NCBI GenBank assembly: GCA_003255025.1
Contig: QANY01007306.1
Coordinates: 1,908,707 to 1,972,706, forward strand
Reading direction: 5' to 3'
Length of the DNA: 64,000 bases
From: Datisca glomerata
Taxonomy: Eukaryota; Streptophyta; Magnoliopsida; Cucurbitales; Datiscaceae
Shown here: positions 21,130-33,092 of the stretch, piece by piece
How positions within the stretch are numbered: position 1 is the stretch's first letter
Layout: each line of letters opens with the position of its first letter
Program-made: the position numbers and the translations under genes
The notes under the pieces: generated by a model
What the model was told of the DNA's origin: nothing
Seen by the model: only the letters and a program-made list of their open reading frames with translations
The model's database searches: none

Positions 21130-21816
21130 TAAACTATCTAACAAATGATAAGATAGTAAACATACACATTCTGGAAACTTTTTAATATAATTGAATTGTC
21201 CAAAACATATTAGTATTTATGGAAAACGTGCTACATAACATTTATTGATAGTAGGAGACATTTTCAATATTTAAAATTTAAAATGTGCCTAAATATTAAG
21301 ATTTCTATAATGTATTTGTCCTTCTTTGTCTATGCTTTTGTTCTTGTTGGGTTATCCTTCTATGTGGGAAAAGTGGGTCTTTGCCTAATTGTCTAAACGG
21401 AAATTATAGTAGATGACTATTTTTAAAATTTTAGATGCAATAATGACCATTATATCTTTGATCCTTTGTTGATTTAGAATCTTTTTAGTCAATAGTATAG
21501 CTACTGTTTTGCCCTTTACTTTACTTTAAAAATAGATCTGAAGCTGCATCTAACTGCAAAATATCATTCTTCCTCAATTGAGTCGCAACAAATTTGCTGA
21601 GTATCCTTCCCTTCCTCCATGGGCAAACTGATCATAGGGGCTGAAGCTTCTAAACACAACTCTCCGATATTATATGTAAACTTTTTTATGCATGCATATG
21701 GGGTTGGATTTGGCAAAATCTGTTTCTTGAAAACTATATAACCCTTTACAGAAGTACTATTTTCGAGTCAGCTCATTCCCAATCCGTGACACGCCGCCGG
21801 GGTCGCTATATTTGCC

Positions 21817-21864
21817 ATGGACGAAGTGGATTCTCATGCTTTTCTCAAAGACGTCAAACGATTT
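21817..21864 (+). pseudogene. Possible first-exon remnant, unnamed plant gene
   Basis: ATG in a good context (GCCATGG) opens a short frame, MDEVDSHAFLKDVKRF, followed at once by GTAGGC, which could be a splice donor. It looks like the start of a conserved plant protein, but I cannot name the family with certainty and find no continuing exon downstream. It may be a gene fragment carried or left by a transposon. Confidence 0.3.
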
Positions 21865-21869
21865 GTAGG

Positions 21870-23040
21870 CAATTTTGAGTTTTGACATCTTGCCTCTGTT
21901 AATTAATGGCTTAATCTTTTTTATTGCTATTGTTTTTCCTCTTTAAGTCCTTTTGGGGTATGAGGAGGACAAGAAAAATTGTAATTTAAAAATAATTGAA
22001 ATTTGGTTATTCAGAAGATTTCTCATTCTAGTTTTAACTTTGGCATTGGATGTTTAAATGTGATTTTGTTTTCATCCTATGAAATAATTAGATTTTGATT
22101 ACGCTATGAGGCAGTCATTGAAATTGTACTTATGAACTTAATCTACAATTTGGTGAATAGAAGTATGTCAATATTGTCTCATCTCACATTTGGTGAAAGA
22201 ATCAGAAGTAAATAAGAGGATGTATAAGAACCCCACTAGTTTAGTTGCTAGTTCTTCTCATAGTTAGTCTTGTTTAATAATTTTCTGCATTGATCTGTAA
22301 ATAGAAAAATATTACTTAGTGGAACAATTAAGTGCATAATGTCTAGAAGACAGTGACTAAAAATATCTGTTGTTAATAAGATCTTTACAAGTTGTACACA
22401 TTTTATCAACCTACAAATTTTGAAGATAGCAACATACTTAATTGAATGTCAGTTCCTTGCTAAAAATTTGAATATAAGTTCCAACATTGGTGACCTTGTA
22501 TATCAAACTCAAAACTTAACTTATATAGTACTTATTGGGACAATTAATATGTCTACTGTCTTGTTGATATTGAGCAGAAACAGTGTGTGGTTAAAAATAT
22601 GTTGATAATTTGTAAAATTATTAACCGATGGAGTCCATAGATGCAGCTTCTTGTGATGAATGGCATTTCCAACATTGTAAACAACCACATTATAAGATCA
22701 TATGATGTCTGTCTAACTAGCAAAAAATGTACTCCATGAGTCAACGTTAAAATTGGAACATAACTAATTACAACTAATATGAATATTTTCAATGTTAAGA
22801 TATCAAATACTAATTATTCATGGGTTATTTGGATAAATATATATTCTTTTGAATTTGGCTAAAAAAATTTATAACCTTTTTTTCAAAATAAGGAATTGTA
22901 TACTTCTGACCCACCAACTTCACATCACCACTTACAATCTTTTTATTTCTTCATCATTTATGTTTCTTTTCCAATGCATAGGTCTAATCAATTTAATAAT
23001 CTCTTCATCTTCTTCCTATTCTTTATTTTTTAACAAAACT
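21870..23040. other. Unassigned sequence
   Basis: No supported gene. The part 22930-23005 resembles the left flank (about 13600-13680) of the palindrome insertion in the pararetrovirus, including AATCAATTTAATAAT. Confidence 0.4.
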
Positions 23041-23049
23041 TCTTTGAAA

Positions 23050-23735
23050 ATTTGAAGGGTTCAAATATTTTTTTATGACTACTTGAACCCTTCAAGTAGT
23101 TAATTTTTGTATCAATCAACACATATAGATCAGGTGACTACTTGAAGGGTTCAAATAGTTGTTTATGACTACTTGAAGGGTTCAAGTAGTTATTATTTTT
23201 TTCAGCAATTACTCATACACTAGATGACTACTTGAAGAGTTTCAAATAGTTTTTTATGACTATTGAAAGAGTTCAAGTAGCCTTTTATAACAACTTGAGT
23301 CTTTTTTGCGTCAAAAAATAAGTGAAAAGGAATGTTGATACTCGAAGGATTCAAGTAGCTGTTATTTTTTCAGCAATTACTCATACATCAGGTGACTACT
23401 TGAACCCTTCAAGCACTCAACATTTCTTTTCACTTATTTTTTTGGGCATAAAAAAGATTCAAGTAGTCATAAAAAGTTAGTTTAACCCTTCAAGTAGTCA
23501 TAAAAATCATTTTAACCCTTCAAGTACTCACCTGATATATGAGTTATTGACTAACAAAAAAATAACTACTTGAACATTTCAAGTAGATATAAACAACTAC
23601 TTGAACCCTTCAAGTAGATAGATATAAACAACTACTTGAACTCTTCGAGTAATCAAATACAACTACTTGAACCTTTTAAGTAATTATTTATTTTGACTTT
23701 CAGAGTACAAATCACTACTTGAAGGGTTCAAGTAG
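23050..23735. repeat. Second array of the 22-bp palindrome
   Basis: About 18 copies of TACTTGAA(GGG/CCC)TTCAAGTA and close variants, with less regular spacing than the 13.7-kb array. Spacers include a recurring CAATTACTCATACA-like word, also seen at the start of the first array (13793-13805). Confidence 0.88.
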
Positions 23736-23856
23736 TTATTTTTTTTGTCAGTCAACACTCATACTCAAAATGTTCGGTGATATTTTATTCCATTCTAATA
23801 TCTTATGTTTTTACCATTTATTGTATTGACTTCATTTTTTATTTTCTATTGAACAG

Positions 23857-24092
23857 GAAACTGATGATGGTTGTAGGTTCTTTGCATGGTGTGAACCCGA
23901 GTTTGAATATGAAATTATAACAAATGTGGTGCTTAGGGAAAATTTGAAGTTATCGGAGCAAGAAAATGAACTTCTTATGAAAAATTAAAGCTAATCGAGG
24001 AAGAAATCAGAAGTCTTAACAAAAATCTAAAGCTAGTTGAGGAAAAAATGAATTGTATCGCAATAATGTATGGTTATGTAAGAGAATATTAA
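23857..24092 (+). pseudogene. GRF-type zinc-finger protein exon remnant
   Basis: A splice-acceptor-like TTTCTATTGAACAG is followed by a frame with GCRFFAWCEPEFE. This matches the second half of the plant GRF zinc finger (after the missing CGRxxxxxTSxxxxNPGRRFxxC half), then a Leu/Glu/Lys-rich coiled coil. Small plant proteins of this family usually end in such a coiled coil. A stop at 23986 and a one-base shift break the coil, which then continues to 24092. The first zinc-finger exon is not found upstream. Palindrome arrays lie on both sides. Likely a captured or abandoned gene fragment. Confidence 0.5.
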
Positions 24093-24254
24093 TGTATGGT
24101 TTGTAATTTCACTTATTATCTAACTATGCTAATATTCATCCCATAGTGTTTGTCTGTATGAGAATGAGATTGAGCAGCTATACTTATGTATCAAACTTTA
24201 TGAGATATCTTTAATGTAATTCATTAAGTAATTATAATTTCAGGAGAAAAACTA

Positions 24255-24370
24255 AATTACTTGAAGGGTTTAAGTAATAAAAACTTACTACTTGAACGAT
24301 TCAAGTAGTAAAAACTTACCATTTGAAGGATTCAAGTAGTAACAATTTACTACTTGAGCCATTGAAGTAG
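24255..24370. repeat. Third, short array of the 22-bp palindrome
   Basis: Four units, of the type TTACTTGAAGGGTTTAAGTAA, spaced 28-30 bp with a recurring AAACTTAC-like spacer. It starts about 160 bp after the GRF zinc-finger remnant. Confidence 0.85.
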
Positions 24371-24374
24371 TGAC

Positions 24375-25285
24375 TAGCTTACTGGATAATAAACTTCAGG
24401 AGAAAAAATAATATATAGTTGTCTAATTACTTCATACTATGTAAAATTAGTATCATCATTTGTCAACATTTATCTCGATTTTGTTTGCACTGTCCTCGTT
24501 GTCAGATATTTTAACGTAGTTTCTTTTGATCATTTGGCTTACTTTTTGAGGAAGATGCAATAGACTGTAATCTTACACTACATCTGAAAATGGTTCTTTT
24601 GCAATAAAAATTTTACAGTTGTGAAGTTTTCTTATGTAAAAAAGCTTTTACAAAATGTAGAAAATCTGTTTACGATTAATGTAAGCAAGGCGTGCATTAT
24701 CTCCATAGACGTGATATATTCATGGTTATCCCTAGCATGCATGAGCACAACATGGCAAATATGAATATAGAGATATTTCCGATTTAATTTCCACCCACGA
24801 TATGTGCTCTCGAAATTGTAACTTATATTTAATTAATTAAAAGAGTACTTATGCTTTGGTTTTGTTTGGGAATTCTAGAAGTCGGTATAATATATTTAGA
24901 TGAACGTATTCAATAAGGTTTCTTCAAGAACAGAAATTAACAATTAACCAGTCTTGACAGTTTTTATGTTTCACATGTTTGTTTGGGAATTCTAGATTAG
25001 TGTAATATTTTGCTTGTAAGTAGACTGATGCATTATATAATCCAACATTATTAAAATTAATGTTCAAACTGCACCTTACAATGTTTTTGTGCTAATGTAA
25101 CTAAAATGGTGTTTAGATAACTTTAAGTTATTTACATAAATTTATTATGAAATCAGAATTTATCATGTTCCTTCCAGATTTTAGAAACCCAACGATTCTA
25201 TAGTCTATTCTATCAATGGCAATCTAAAAAGTCTATTCTCAATAACATTAGAAGCTCTGTGTTCAATTAAAGATAAGTAGTTCAA
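24375..25285. other. Unassigned AT-rich sequence
   Basis: No supported gene or repeat before the copia LTR. A duplicated phrase TGTTTGGGAATTCTAGA appears at 24864 and 24980. Confidence 0.4.
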
Positions 25286-27398
25286 TGTGAGGGGTAATGC
25301 TCTCAAAGCGTTTATATTGACATTTTAATATAAAATCTAATGAAATTACATTTTTTTTATAATTATTCTTTTAAATTATTGTTGAATAATTTATATAAAT
25401 ATCTGAAATTTCATATTTATTAATGAAACTATGATCTTGTATTGGTACGAGAGGATTAAGATTATAGATAATGAATAAAATTGTCAGGAATATATTAAAG
25501 TATGTAATCTTTAATGAATGGTTGCTAGTACGGTTCACTAAGCATTACGAATGCGTGTGATCCAAATCTGGATCATTGATGTGTTCAAACATCTTAGTGA
25601 ATGTATTTTATATAATGAGATTATATATGACTGAACCAATGTGAATTAGTATCTTTATCAATGTGTCATTTATCATAAAAATTTAATACATATCAATTCG
25701 ATGATCATATATAGATCAGTCTGAATCCTGAGTAGTCATGAACTCATATGCATGTCTAGTGGATGTTTTGATTCACTCGTTAAGGTTTGTTTGTGAAACA
25801 AGCTAATAATTTTTATTTTGGAGATTCAACGATGTAAATGGATGGAAACATGAACTTGAAGGATTTGAAATTCAAGTTTTCCTAACGGATCGTATATTAG
25901 TTCTCTTAAGTGTTAATTCTGAAACTGAATAGTTATTGAGCTCAAATTTATAATAAAATTATAAATTATCCATTCACTAGTGAATTAATGGTACTTAAGG
26001 ATCAAGAGGTATTTAGAGGGGTAAATGATAATTTTGACCAGTTATAATTTATGAACCAATAATTAGAGGACATAACTACATAAAATGATTATATCAGTGG
26101 ACTACATGAGAATACTCTGTAAATACATTCTATAATCACTAAGAGTTCAATTTCATATTTATAGTGGAGAAATAATAGAATTAATAAATAAGATCATTTA
26201 ATTAAAGAGTTTAATTAATAATCTGGTTTATTGGAGCTTAGGATTATAAGTTCATGGTCTCCAAGTCATCTTCATACTACGCATTGTGAATATTTCAGGA
26301 CATGAGAAAATGACTGGCTTGCAAAATGAATTTTTATTTTAGGACAAGTACATAATTATGAGATAATTATGTATGATTAATTAATTAAGAATAAATTAAT
26401 TGAATTATATATATATATATATATAATTATCGATTATCTTTCTAATGATCGATAAGTGAGACAGAATATCTAATTTGTGAAATTAGATAATTATTAGATA
26501 ATAATTTGAATAACTAAATCTGTCATTTGTGAAATAACAGATAAGTTAATTGAAAATGATAATCAGATATATTAATTTTGAATTAACTGATATCTACAAT
26601 GTTGCACCCCAAACATTGTAGTGTCACATGACAGCATAGTGTTGTCGTGAGGTACTGTGCTACCTCATAGCACACTGCAGTGCCGTGTGGCACTACAGTT
26701 GTGCATAGTTACAGTGGGTCCTATTGTAATTGTCAATTTTATAATTAAATATTATTTTAGTTTATACTTAAAAGATAGGATATGTCATTATATAAAAAAA
26801 TATACAGATATTATTCTACTAGCCTCAGTTGTTTAATGAGTTCGTAAAAAAAATCGAATTGAGAACACAGTTAGCGTTAAAGTGATTTTTTCCTATGATT
26901 AATAGTTAATCAAAACTCTGAAAAAATAATCATCGAGTTCTTTAAGAGAATTGTCTCACTAAAGTCATTCTTAATAAATCTCTAGATCTCATGTGTTGAG
27001 TACATCTAGAGACTATAAAAAGTGTTTTGTAATATTCTGCGTGCCCACACACGTCCTAATGCATTGAGGATTGACTTGAAAGATCTTGGTGTGGATCCTA
27101 GAGTCTACTGATCGTTGGAATGATTTTGTGGGATGAAGGATCGATCGGTTTTGCAAGAACGCTCAATATGGACTACAAGAGGTATATGATTCCTAACTTT
27201 GTATGTTATAGATTTAATGTATAATTATATAATGGATCCTGACTGATTGAAAAAGAGTTTTCAATAAAAAAATTATTTGATTATCCTGGTGTTGCGCAAG
27301 TTTTGTTTTATTAAAAGATTCGATTTGTATTAAAAGTTTAATTTTTAAATGGCCTCGAGCCACACGCTTCTGTAGCGCAGGCACCGCGATAACCAACA
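25286..27398 (+). repeat. Copia 5' LTR, about 2.1 kb
   Basis: Starts TGTGAGGGGTAATG (3' LTR: TGTTGGGGGTAATG) and ends AACCAACA directly before the primer-binding site. The first 770 bp align with 33093-33850. It contains a (TA)n run at 26408-26425 and a GC-richer block of TGTAGTG/CACTACA words at 26600-26710. Confidence 0.85.
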
Positions 27399-27400
27399 AG

Positions 27401-27412
27401 TGGTATCAGAGC
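27401..27412 (+). promoter_or_regulatory. tRNA-Met primer-binding site of the copia element
   Basis: TGGTATCAGAGC, exact initiator tRNA-Met complement, two bases after the LTR end. Confidence 0.92.
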
Positions 27413-29347
27413 AGTCTTTATATATTTATATATTAAATGTTGTGTGTGTTTTCTTGCTTTATTCATATAATATGAGATATGAATGAATGAATGGATGGTT
27501 ATGTTTGTTTAATACATGAAAAATAATGGATCATTAATTATATGTGATTATTGGATAGGCTTTATTCATTTAATGTTTCCTTAGATCTTGTGTAAGCCGT
27601 TTTGGGGCGTATGAACTTTTGTAATTTTATTTTGAATATTTATGTAATTATTTTGATCGCGAGAAGACGAAGAACGCAAGAGACAAACGACGGAGGAAAA
27701 AGAAAAGAAATATGAATTCTTTTAGAATTGTGGCGCGGCACCGAAAATTGGATTTTTGGCGTTGGCGCTGCTGATTAAAGCTAACCGGCAATGTAACTGG
27801 ATTTCTGGAAAATCGGTGTCAGCGGCGGCAGAAGGTGGTCGGTGGCGGCAGACAACGGTCGGAGGTGGACCGGCGGTGATGGTGGTCGGTGGCAACTATT
27901 GACATATTTAGGGAAGTTTCACACAAATCCTAATACTAACCAATCATATCACTGCAAAGTTTTATAATAATCCTAAGTCTATCAATTATCCTTTTATATT
28001 TTGAAATTAATATAATTTTAAAATTAATTATTAATTATTAATTTGATTGAGTTTGACCCAAGTTTGATCAAATCAAATAAAGTGCTTATTTGACTAAATC
28101 AAAGTCAATAATTTTTAAAGAGATAATTATAGAAATTAATTTTAATTAAGAAAAATAGTTTTCCTAATTAAATAGGACTTTGTTCAAAGTTTGAAGATGG
28201 ACATCAGGAGGAGAATGTAATATTTGAGAAATATGTATTCTTGACGTCTTTTTTGTAATATTATATCTTTATTTCAAGGGTTGTAATTTAGAAAAACTCA
28301 ATAGTCACTCGGTCTATTATTATTTTATTTAATTGTTATGTTTGATAACATGTCTATGCATTAGTCGATCACATGCCATACATGAAAATCTCACACAATT
28401 TTATTTGATCAAGCATCTCATCCGTAGAAATATGATTTATTAGGATTGTCCTAATATGTTTATATGTAATATTTTATGAAATCAATTGTATGTAAATTGC
28501 TAGGTTTTAATTAGTTAAAACTTTGTAATCACACCACCCTAAGAGCTATAGTAGCCTTTAGGATAACATACTTTAGTAAAAGAGTTTTATTAAAGTTTGA
28601 TGGATATAATTAATTAGTTAATTTAAGTTTACCTAATTATAACTTAGATGCTTTTTTAGAAGGTAAAAATTTACCTAGACCAATGAGATTGATATAACTG
28701 ATTATTAAATATTCGTAGGGTTATTATTTTAACCAGTGATTAATTTAGAAATAATTGATTAGTTAAAATGGAAATACATACTCCTAAAATAGTGAGTGTG
28801 AGATGGTTGACATTTCAATGGACATATGGTCTTCATCATTAGTGCAACATCGTGAGGTGCAGTAAGGGCCTCGAGATGACTTTGTTTTCATTCTCCTAAG
28901 GAAGTTTCGAGTTGTACCAATACCAAGGTTGGACTTCTCAAGAAAATAGGAAAAAGTGATGTAGTTTAATTTTGACTGCCCCTAAGGTGACATATTCTAA
29001 ATCAAGTCATGAAATCCAAAATAATGGGTTACACTACGTCACAATTAAGCTTTCATGCGGATAGTTGTGACTTGACCGAACAAGCAATACCGTATTGTTA
29101 AAAAAGAAAATAAGAGATATTTTAAATTTTAATTAATATGGATGAGAATGTTACATAGACAGTCTGAGGGTTAATCTGAGTGACCCTAGGCAACACATTG
29201 ATCGTTGGGTTTATTTTATCGTGATTAGTAATTGATACATTTGTGTATTTATTATGTTGCATTCATGCATCACGTTTACTTTTCAAATTCTAAATATTTA
29301 TCAATCATATTGAATCTTGTACGTTTTAAATTCCTGTTATCATTATT
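27413..29347 (+). other. Long untranslated leader of the copia element
   Basis: 1.9 kb between primer site and gag without a recognisable protein. It includes a GC-rich block (27730-27900) with repeated GGCGG, GGTGGTCGG and GGTGG words that stands out from its AT-rich surroundings, like a small G-rich minisatellite. Confidence 0.6.
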
Positions 29348-30240
29348 ATGTCTACCATGGGCAACCCTGTTACTGCTTTACTCGCTCTTGAGAAATTGAA
29401 TGGTCATAATTTTGTACGTCGGAAATCAAATATGAACTTAATGTTGATTTATGAGAATCATAAGTTTATTCTTACTGAGTAATGTCCTGAGGAGCTCACT
29501 GTTAATGCCCCTAAGAATGTTGGGGACAAATATGATGCTTGGATCATATCAAAACACAAGACAAAGTGCTACATGTTTGTGAGCATGAATGATGTTCTGA
29601 GAACCAAGCATGAAAGCATGGAGCCTGCCTATGAGATTATGGAATCTCTACAAACGATGTTTGGGCAACAGTCTGATCAAAGTTGTCATAAGGCCATTAG
29701 GAGTTATATGATGACTAAGATGAGAAATGATACTTATGTGCGAGAACATGTTTTGAACATGATCAACATAATGCACGAAACAGAAGTACATGGGGCGGCC
29801 ATTGATGAACGGAATGAAGTTAGCATTATAATTGAGCCGCTCAAACCAGCTTTTTATGCGTTCACGACCAACTATGTTATGAACAAGTTGCAATTCAACA
29901 TGACCCGATTGTTGAATGAACTGCAGACTTTTGAGTCACTCAATCTTAGAATGATCAAATAGGGTGAGGCAAATGTTGTTGAGCAAAACCTTTCTCCCAA
30001 TATTATTAAAAACAAGAAAAGGAAGAAGAACAATGGTAAGGACAAGAATAAGAACAAAAGAGGAAAGAAAGTCAAAATATCACCGAAAGTCAAGAAGAAC
30101 AAGAACGATAACAAGCCCAAGGGAAAATATTTCTACTGTGGGGTTGAAGGTCATTGAAAGAGAAATTTTAAAAAGTATCTTTCTGAGCTTAGAAAGAAAG
30201 ATAAATATGATTTACTTATACTTGAAGCTTGCTTAGTAGA
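29348..30240 (+). pseudogene. Copia gag with ruined zinc knuckle
   Basis: From the ATG at 29348 the frame reads ALLALEKLNGHNF, then after a stop at 29480 continues as an open frame to 29962. It carries the gag capsid blocks KHESMEPAYEIMESLQTMFG, VREHVLNMINIMHE and MTRLLNELQTFESL. A Lys/Arg-rich arm follows. The zinc knuckle near 30130-30180 reads YFYCGVEGH-stop-KRNF: the first and last Cys are gone and the Trp is a stop codon. RNA binding would be lost. Confidence 0.85.
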
Positions 30241-30247
30241 ATATGAT

Positions 30248-30690
30248 TTGTCATCCTGGATACTTGATTCAGGAGCCACTAACCATGTATGTTCTTCTTT
30301 GCAGATACTTGATTCGTCAAGGAAGCTAGCTGATGGCGAGGTCGTTTTGAGAGTCGGTACTGATGCGCTCGTGTCAGCTAAAACATTAGGGAAAGTCCAT
30401 TTACTTTTTAGATATAATTATTTAGTTTTGAACAATGTTTATTAAATTTCTGGGTTTTCGAGAAATTTGAGTTCTCTTTAATTTTGCAAGAACAATTATT
30501 CGAAGTTTCTTTTATTAATAAAGAGTTTATTATTTCTAAGAATGGATTGGATATTTGTCATGCTAAAGTTATAAACGGACTATATATGACTAAACTGACT
30601 GAGCGGACGTTAAATAATTTTAAATTATTTAAAGTAGCTAAAAGTAACAAACAACAAAGAGTTTCTCATGATGATGGTAACACATATCTT
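30248..30690 (+). pseudogene. Copia aspartic protease
   Basis: WILDSGATNHVCSS carries an intact DSG catalytic triad at about 30265, which is the copia-type protease signature. A stop at 30442 separates it from the next open frame leading to the integrase. Confidence 0.8.
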
Positions 30691-31560
30691 TGACATCTTA
30701 GGTTGGGACATATTACTCTAGATATGTTAAATAAGTTAACAAAATATGGTGCTTTGAGAGAACTAAAAGTTGAAACTCTTTTTATTTGTGAATCCTGTCT
30801 AGAGGGTAAAATGACTAAGTGATTTTCTCTGAAAACGGCCAAAGAGCCAAAGAACCACTTAAACTAGCGCATAGTGATGTATGTGGACCGATCAATGTAC
30901 AAGTTAGAGGTGAGTATGAGTATTTCATCACTTTTATTGACGATTACTCAAAATATGGTTATATTTACCTTATGCAAAGAAGTCTGAAACTTTTGGAAAG
31001 TTTAAAGACTTCAAAGCTGAAGCTGAAAAGTAATTAGGAAATCATTTTAAACCCTTCGATCAGATCGAAATGGTGAATACTTGGATCCAGAATTCAAGGA
31101 TTACTTGCATGAGTATGAAATCATATCTTAACTCACAGTACCTGGAACGCCACAGTAAAATGGTGTTTAAGAAAGAAGAAATCATACCTTATTGGATATG
31201 GTTTGGTTAATGTTAAGCTACTCATCACTACCACTTACATTTTGGGGATATGCATTACACACGGCTGCATACATTTTGAATGAAGTGTCTTCTAAGTTTG
31301 TAAGCAAGACACCTTTAGAGTTATAGAATGGCTTCAAACCCAGTTTGTGTCATTTTCGTATATGGGGTGTCCAGCTCACGTTCTTAGATCCAAGACTAAA
31401 ATGTTAGACTCAAGGTCTGAAGTATGTATATTCGTTGGCTATGCTCTAGAGACTAGAGGTGAGTATTTTTATAGTCACAAGGATCAAAGGGTGTTTGTAT
31501 CGATAAATGTCACATTCATTAAACACGTCTATACGAAAAACTAAAAACCTCGAAGCAAAG
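30691..31560 (+). pseudogene. Copia integrase
   Basis: Zinc-binding part HLRLGHITLDMLNKL then CESCLEGKMTK (the HHCC arrangement), and the catalytic core with SDVCGP, FITFIDDYSKYGYIY, and [13 protein letters not shown]. The later FGCPAHVL/VFVGY-type block is recognisable at about 31360-31545. Frameshifts near 30840 and 30990 and several stops disrupt it. Confidence 0.85.
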
Positions 31561-31739
31561 TAGTTCTTGAGGAATTAGCGACCGATGAGATCAGACCACC
31601 TTCAATTTCTACTAATAAACGACAAACCAAAGAAACTACAGTTCTTGCAAAGGAAACCCCGATGCAACGTCATAGTGGGAGGGTAGTGAGACAACCAGTT
31701 CGTTACAAACTAGAGGCGCATGTCCTAATGTCAGACACT

Positions 31740-32930
31740 AAAAAGGATGATCCATTATCTTATGAAGAAGAAATGGATAATCCTGAAAATGAGAAATGAC
31801 AAGAAGCCATGAACCAGGAAATGGAATCTATGTATTTCAATTTCGTCTAAGAACTTGTAGATCCACTTAAAGATGCCATGCACATTGGATATAAATGGAT
31901 ACTGAAGAAGAAAAGAGGTGCAGATGAAAAAATATAGACTTTCAAGGCATAGTTAGTAGCCAAGGGTTGTACACAAAAGGAAGGAGTTGATTATGAAGAG
32001 ACATTCTCCTCTGTGGCCATGCTAAAATCCATTCGCATCTTTTTCTCCATAGCCGCTAGCTGTTTACTATGAGATATGACAAATGGACGTCAAGACAGCT
32101 TTTGTGAATGACTCTCTTAAAGAAAGTATCTATATGATGCAACCAGAAGAGTTTGTACAACAGGGGAAAGATTAGAAAGTATGTTAGTTGCTTAAATCCA
32201 TTTATGGATTAAAGCAAACATCTAGATCTTAGAATCTTACTTTTGATGAGATTATAAAGTCTTATGGCTTCAAGCAAAATGTTGACGAAGCATGTGTTTA
32301 TAAATACATTAAAGACAAGATAGTGGTTTTCTTAGTTCTTTATGTTGGCGATATTCTACTTATTGGGAATGATGTAGAAACTTTACTAATGGTAAAGAAG
32401 TGGTTAGTTGAGAAATTTGAAATGAAAGATTTGGAATAAGCGAGCTATGTTCTGGGCATCCAAATCCAAAGGGATAGAAAGAATAAGCTTTTGGCACTTT
32501 CTCAAACATCTTGTATTGATAAGGTGCTTGAGAGATTCTCTATGGAGAATTCCAAGAAAGGTCAACTACCGACTAGACATGGAATTGTCCTTTCCAAGGA
32601 GCAATGTCCTAAGACACTTAAGGAGGAAGGGGATACGAGAAAGGTTTATTATGCTTCAGTTGTTGATAGTCTCGTGTATGCCATGTGTGCATGAGACCAG
32701 ACATCTGTTATGCAGCGAAAATTTTCAGTCGTTATCAATCGAATCTAAGTTTGGAACACTGGATTGCAGTAAAGCATATTCTCAAGTATTTTAGGAGAAC
32801 GAGATATTATATGCTTGTTTGTTCAGTCCGAGACCTGAATTGCACTGGATATACTGATCATGAAACAGATAAGGATAGTCGAAATTCGACGTCTAGATCA
32901 TACACCAAGGTGATCTAACTGTTATGAAGA
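31740..32930 (+). pseudogene. Copia reverse transcriptase/RNase H
   Basis: Ordered blocks: [57 protein letters not shown], then the catalytic box Tyr-Val-Gly-Asp at about 32341 in place of Tyr-Val-Asp-Asp. After it come the LGIQIQRDR and SLVYAM-RPDICYA blocks and RNase H with GYTDHETDKDSR. The Asp to Gly change removes a metal-binding residue. Stops and at least three frame changes are present. Confidence 0.88.
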
Positions 32931-32995
32931 TAATGTTGGATCTGAATCTAGCTCTGACTGTTATAGAGATAACGTTGGATCCGAACCTAGCTGAC
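32919..32995 (+). repeat. Tandem duplication near the copia 3' end
   Basis: Two units of about 38 bp, each CTGTTAT(G/A)(A/G)AGATAA followed by GTTGGATC and a CTAGCT word. It lies at the end of RNase H. Confidence 0.8.
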
Positions 32996-33079
32996 CCATT
33001 TACAAGACACTTCCTACGAAGATGTTTGAGGGTCATGTGTGAAACATGGGGTTGAGAGAGATGCCACATTTGCTTTAAG

Positions 33080-33092
33080 GCAAGTGGGAGAT
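33080..33092 (+). promoter_or_regulatory. Polypurine tract of the copia element
   Basis: GCAAGTGGGAGAT directly before the 3' LTR start, in the usual CAAGTGGGAGATTGTTGGG arrangement of plant copia elements. Confidence 0.8.

Larger units (their letters stand above)
20011..21816. other. Non-coding stretch with microsatellites
   Basis: Apart from the two simple repeats listed separately, this is AT-rich, with pyrimidine-rich tracts at 20340-20580 and 20950-21060. The short ORFs here are made of repeat-encoded Tyr/Ile/Met or Leu/Phe and I see no gene. Confidence 0.5.

Noticed and set aside
29648..30120. Minus-strand ORFs over the copia gag
   Set aside because: They are antisense shadows of recognisable gag blocks.
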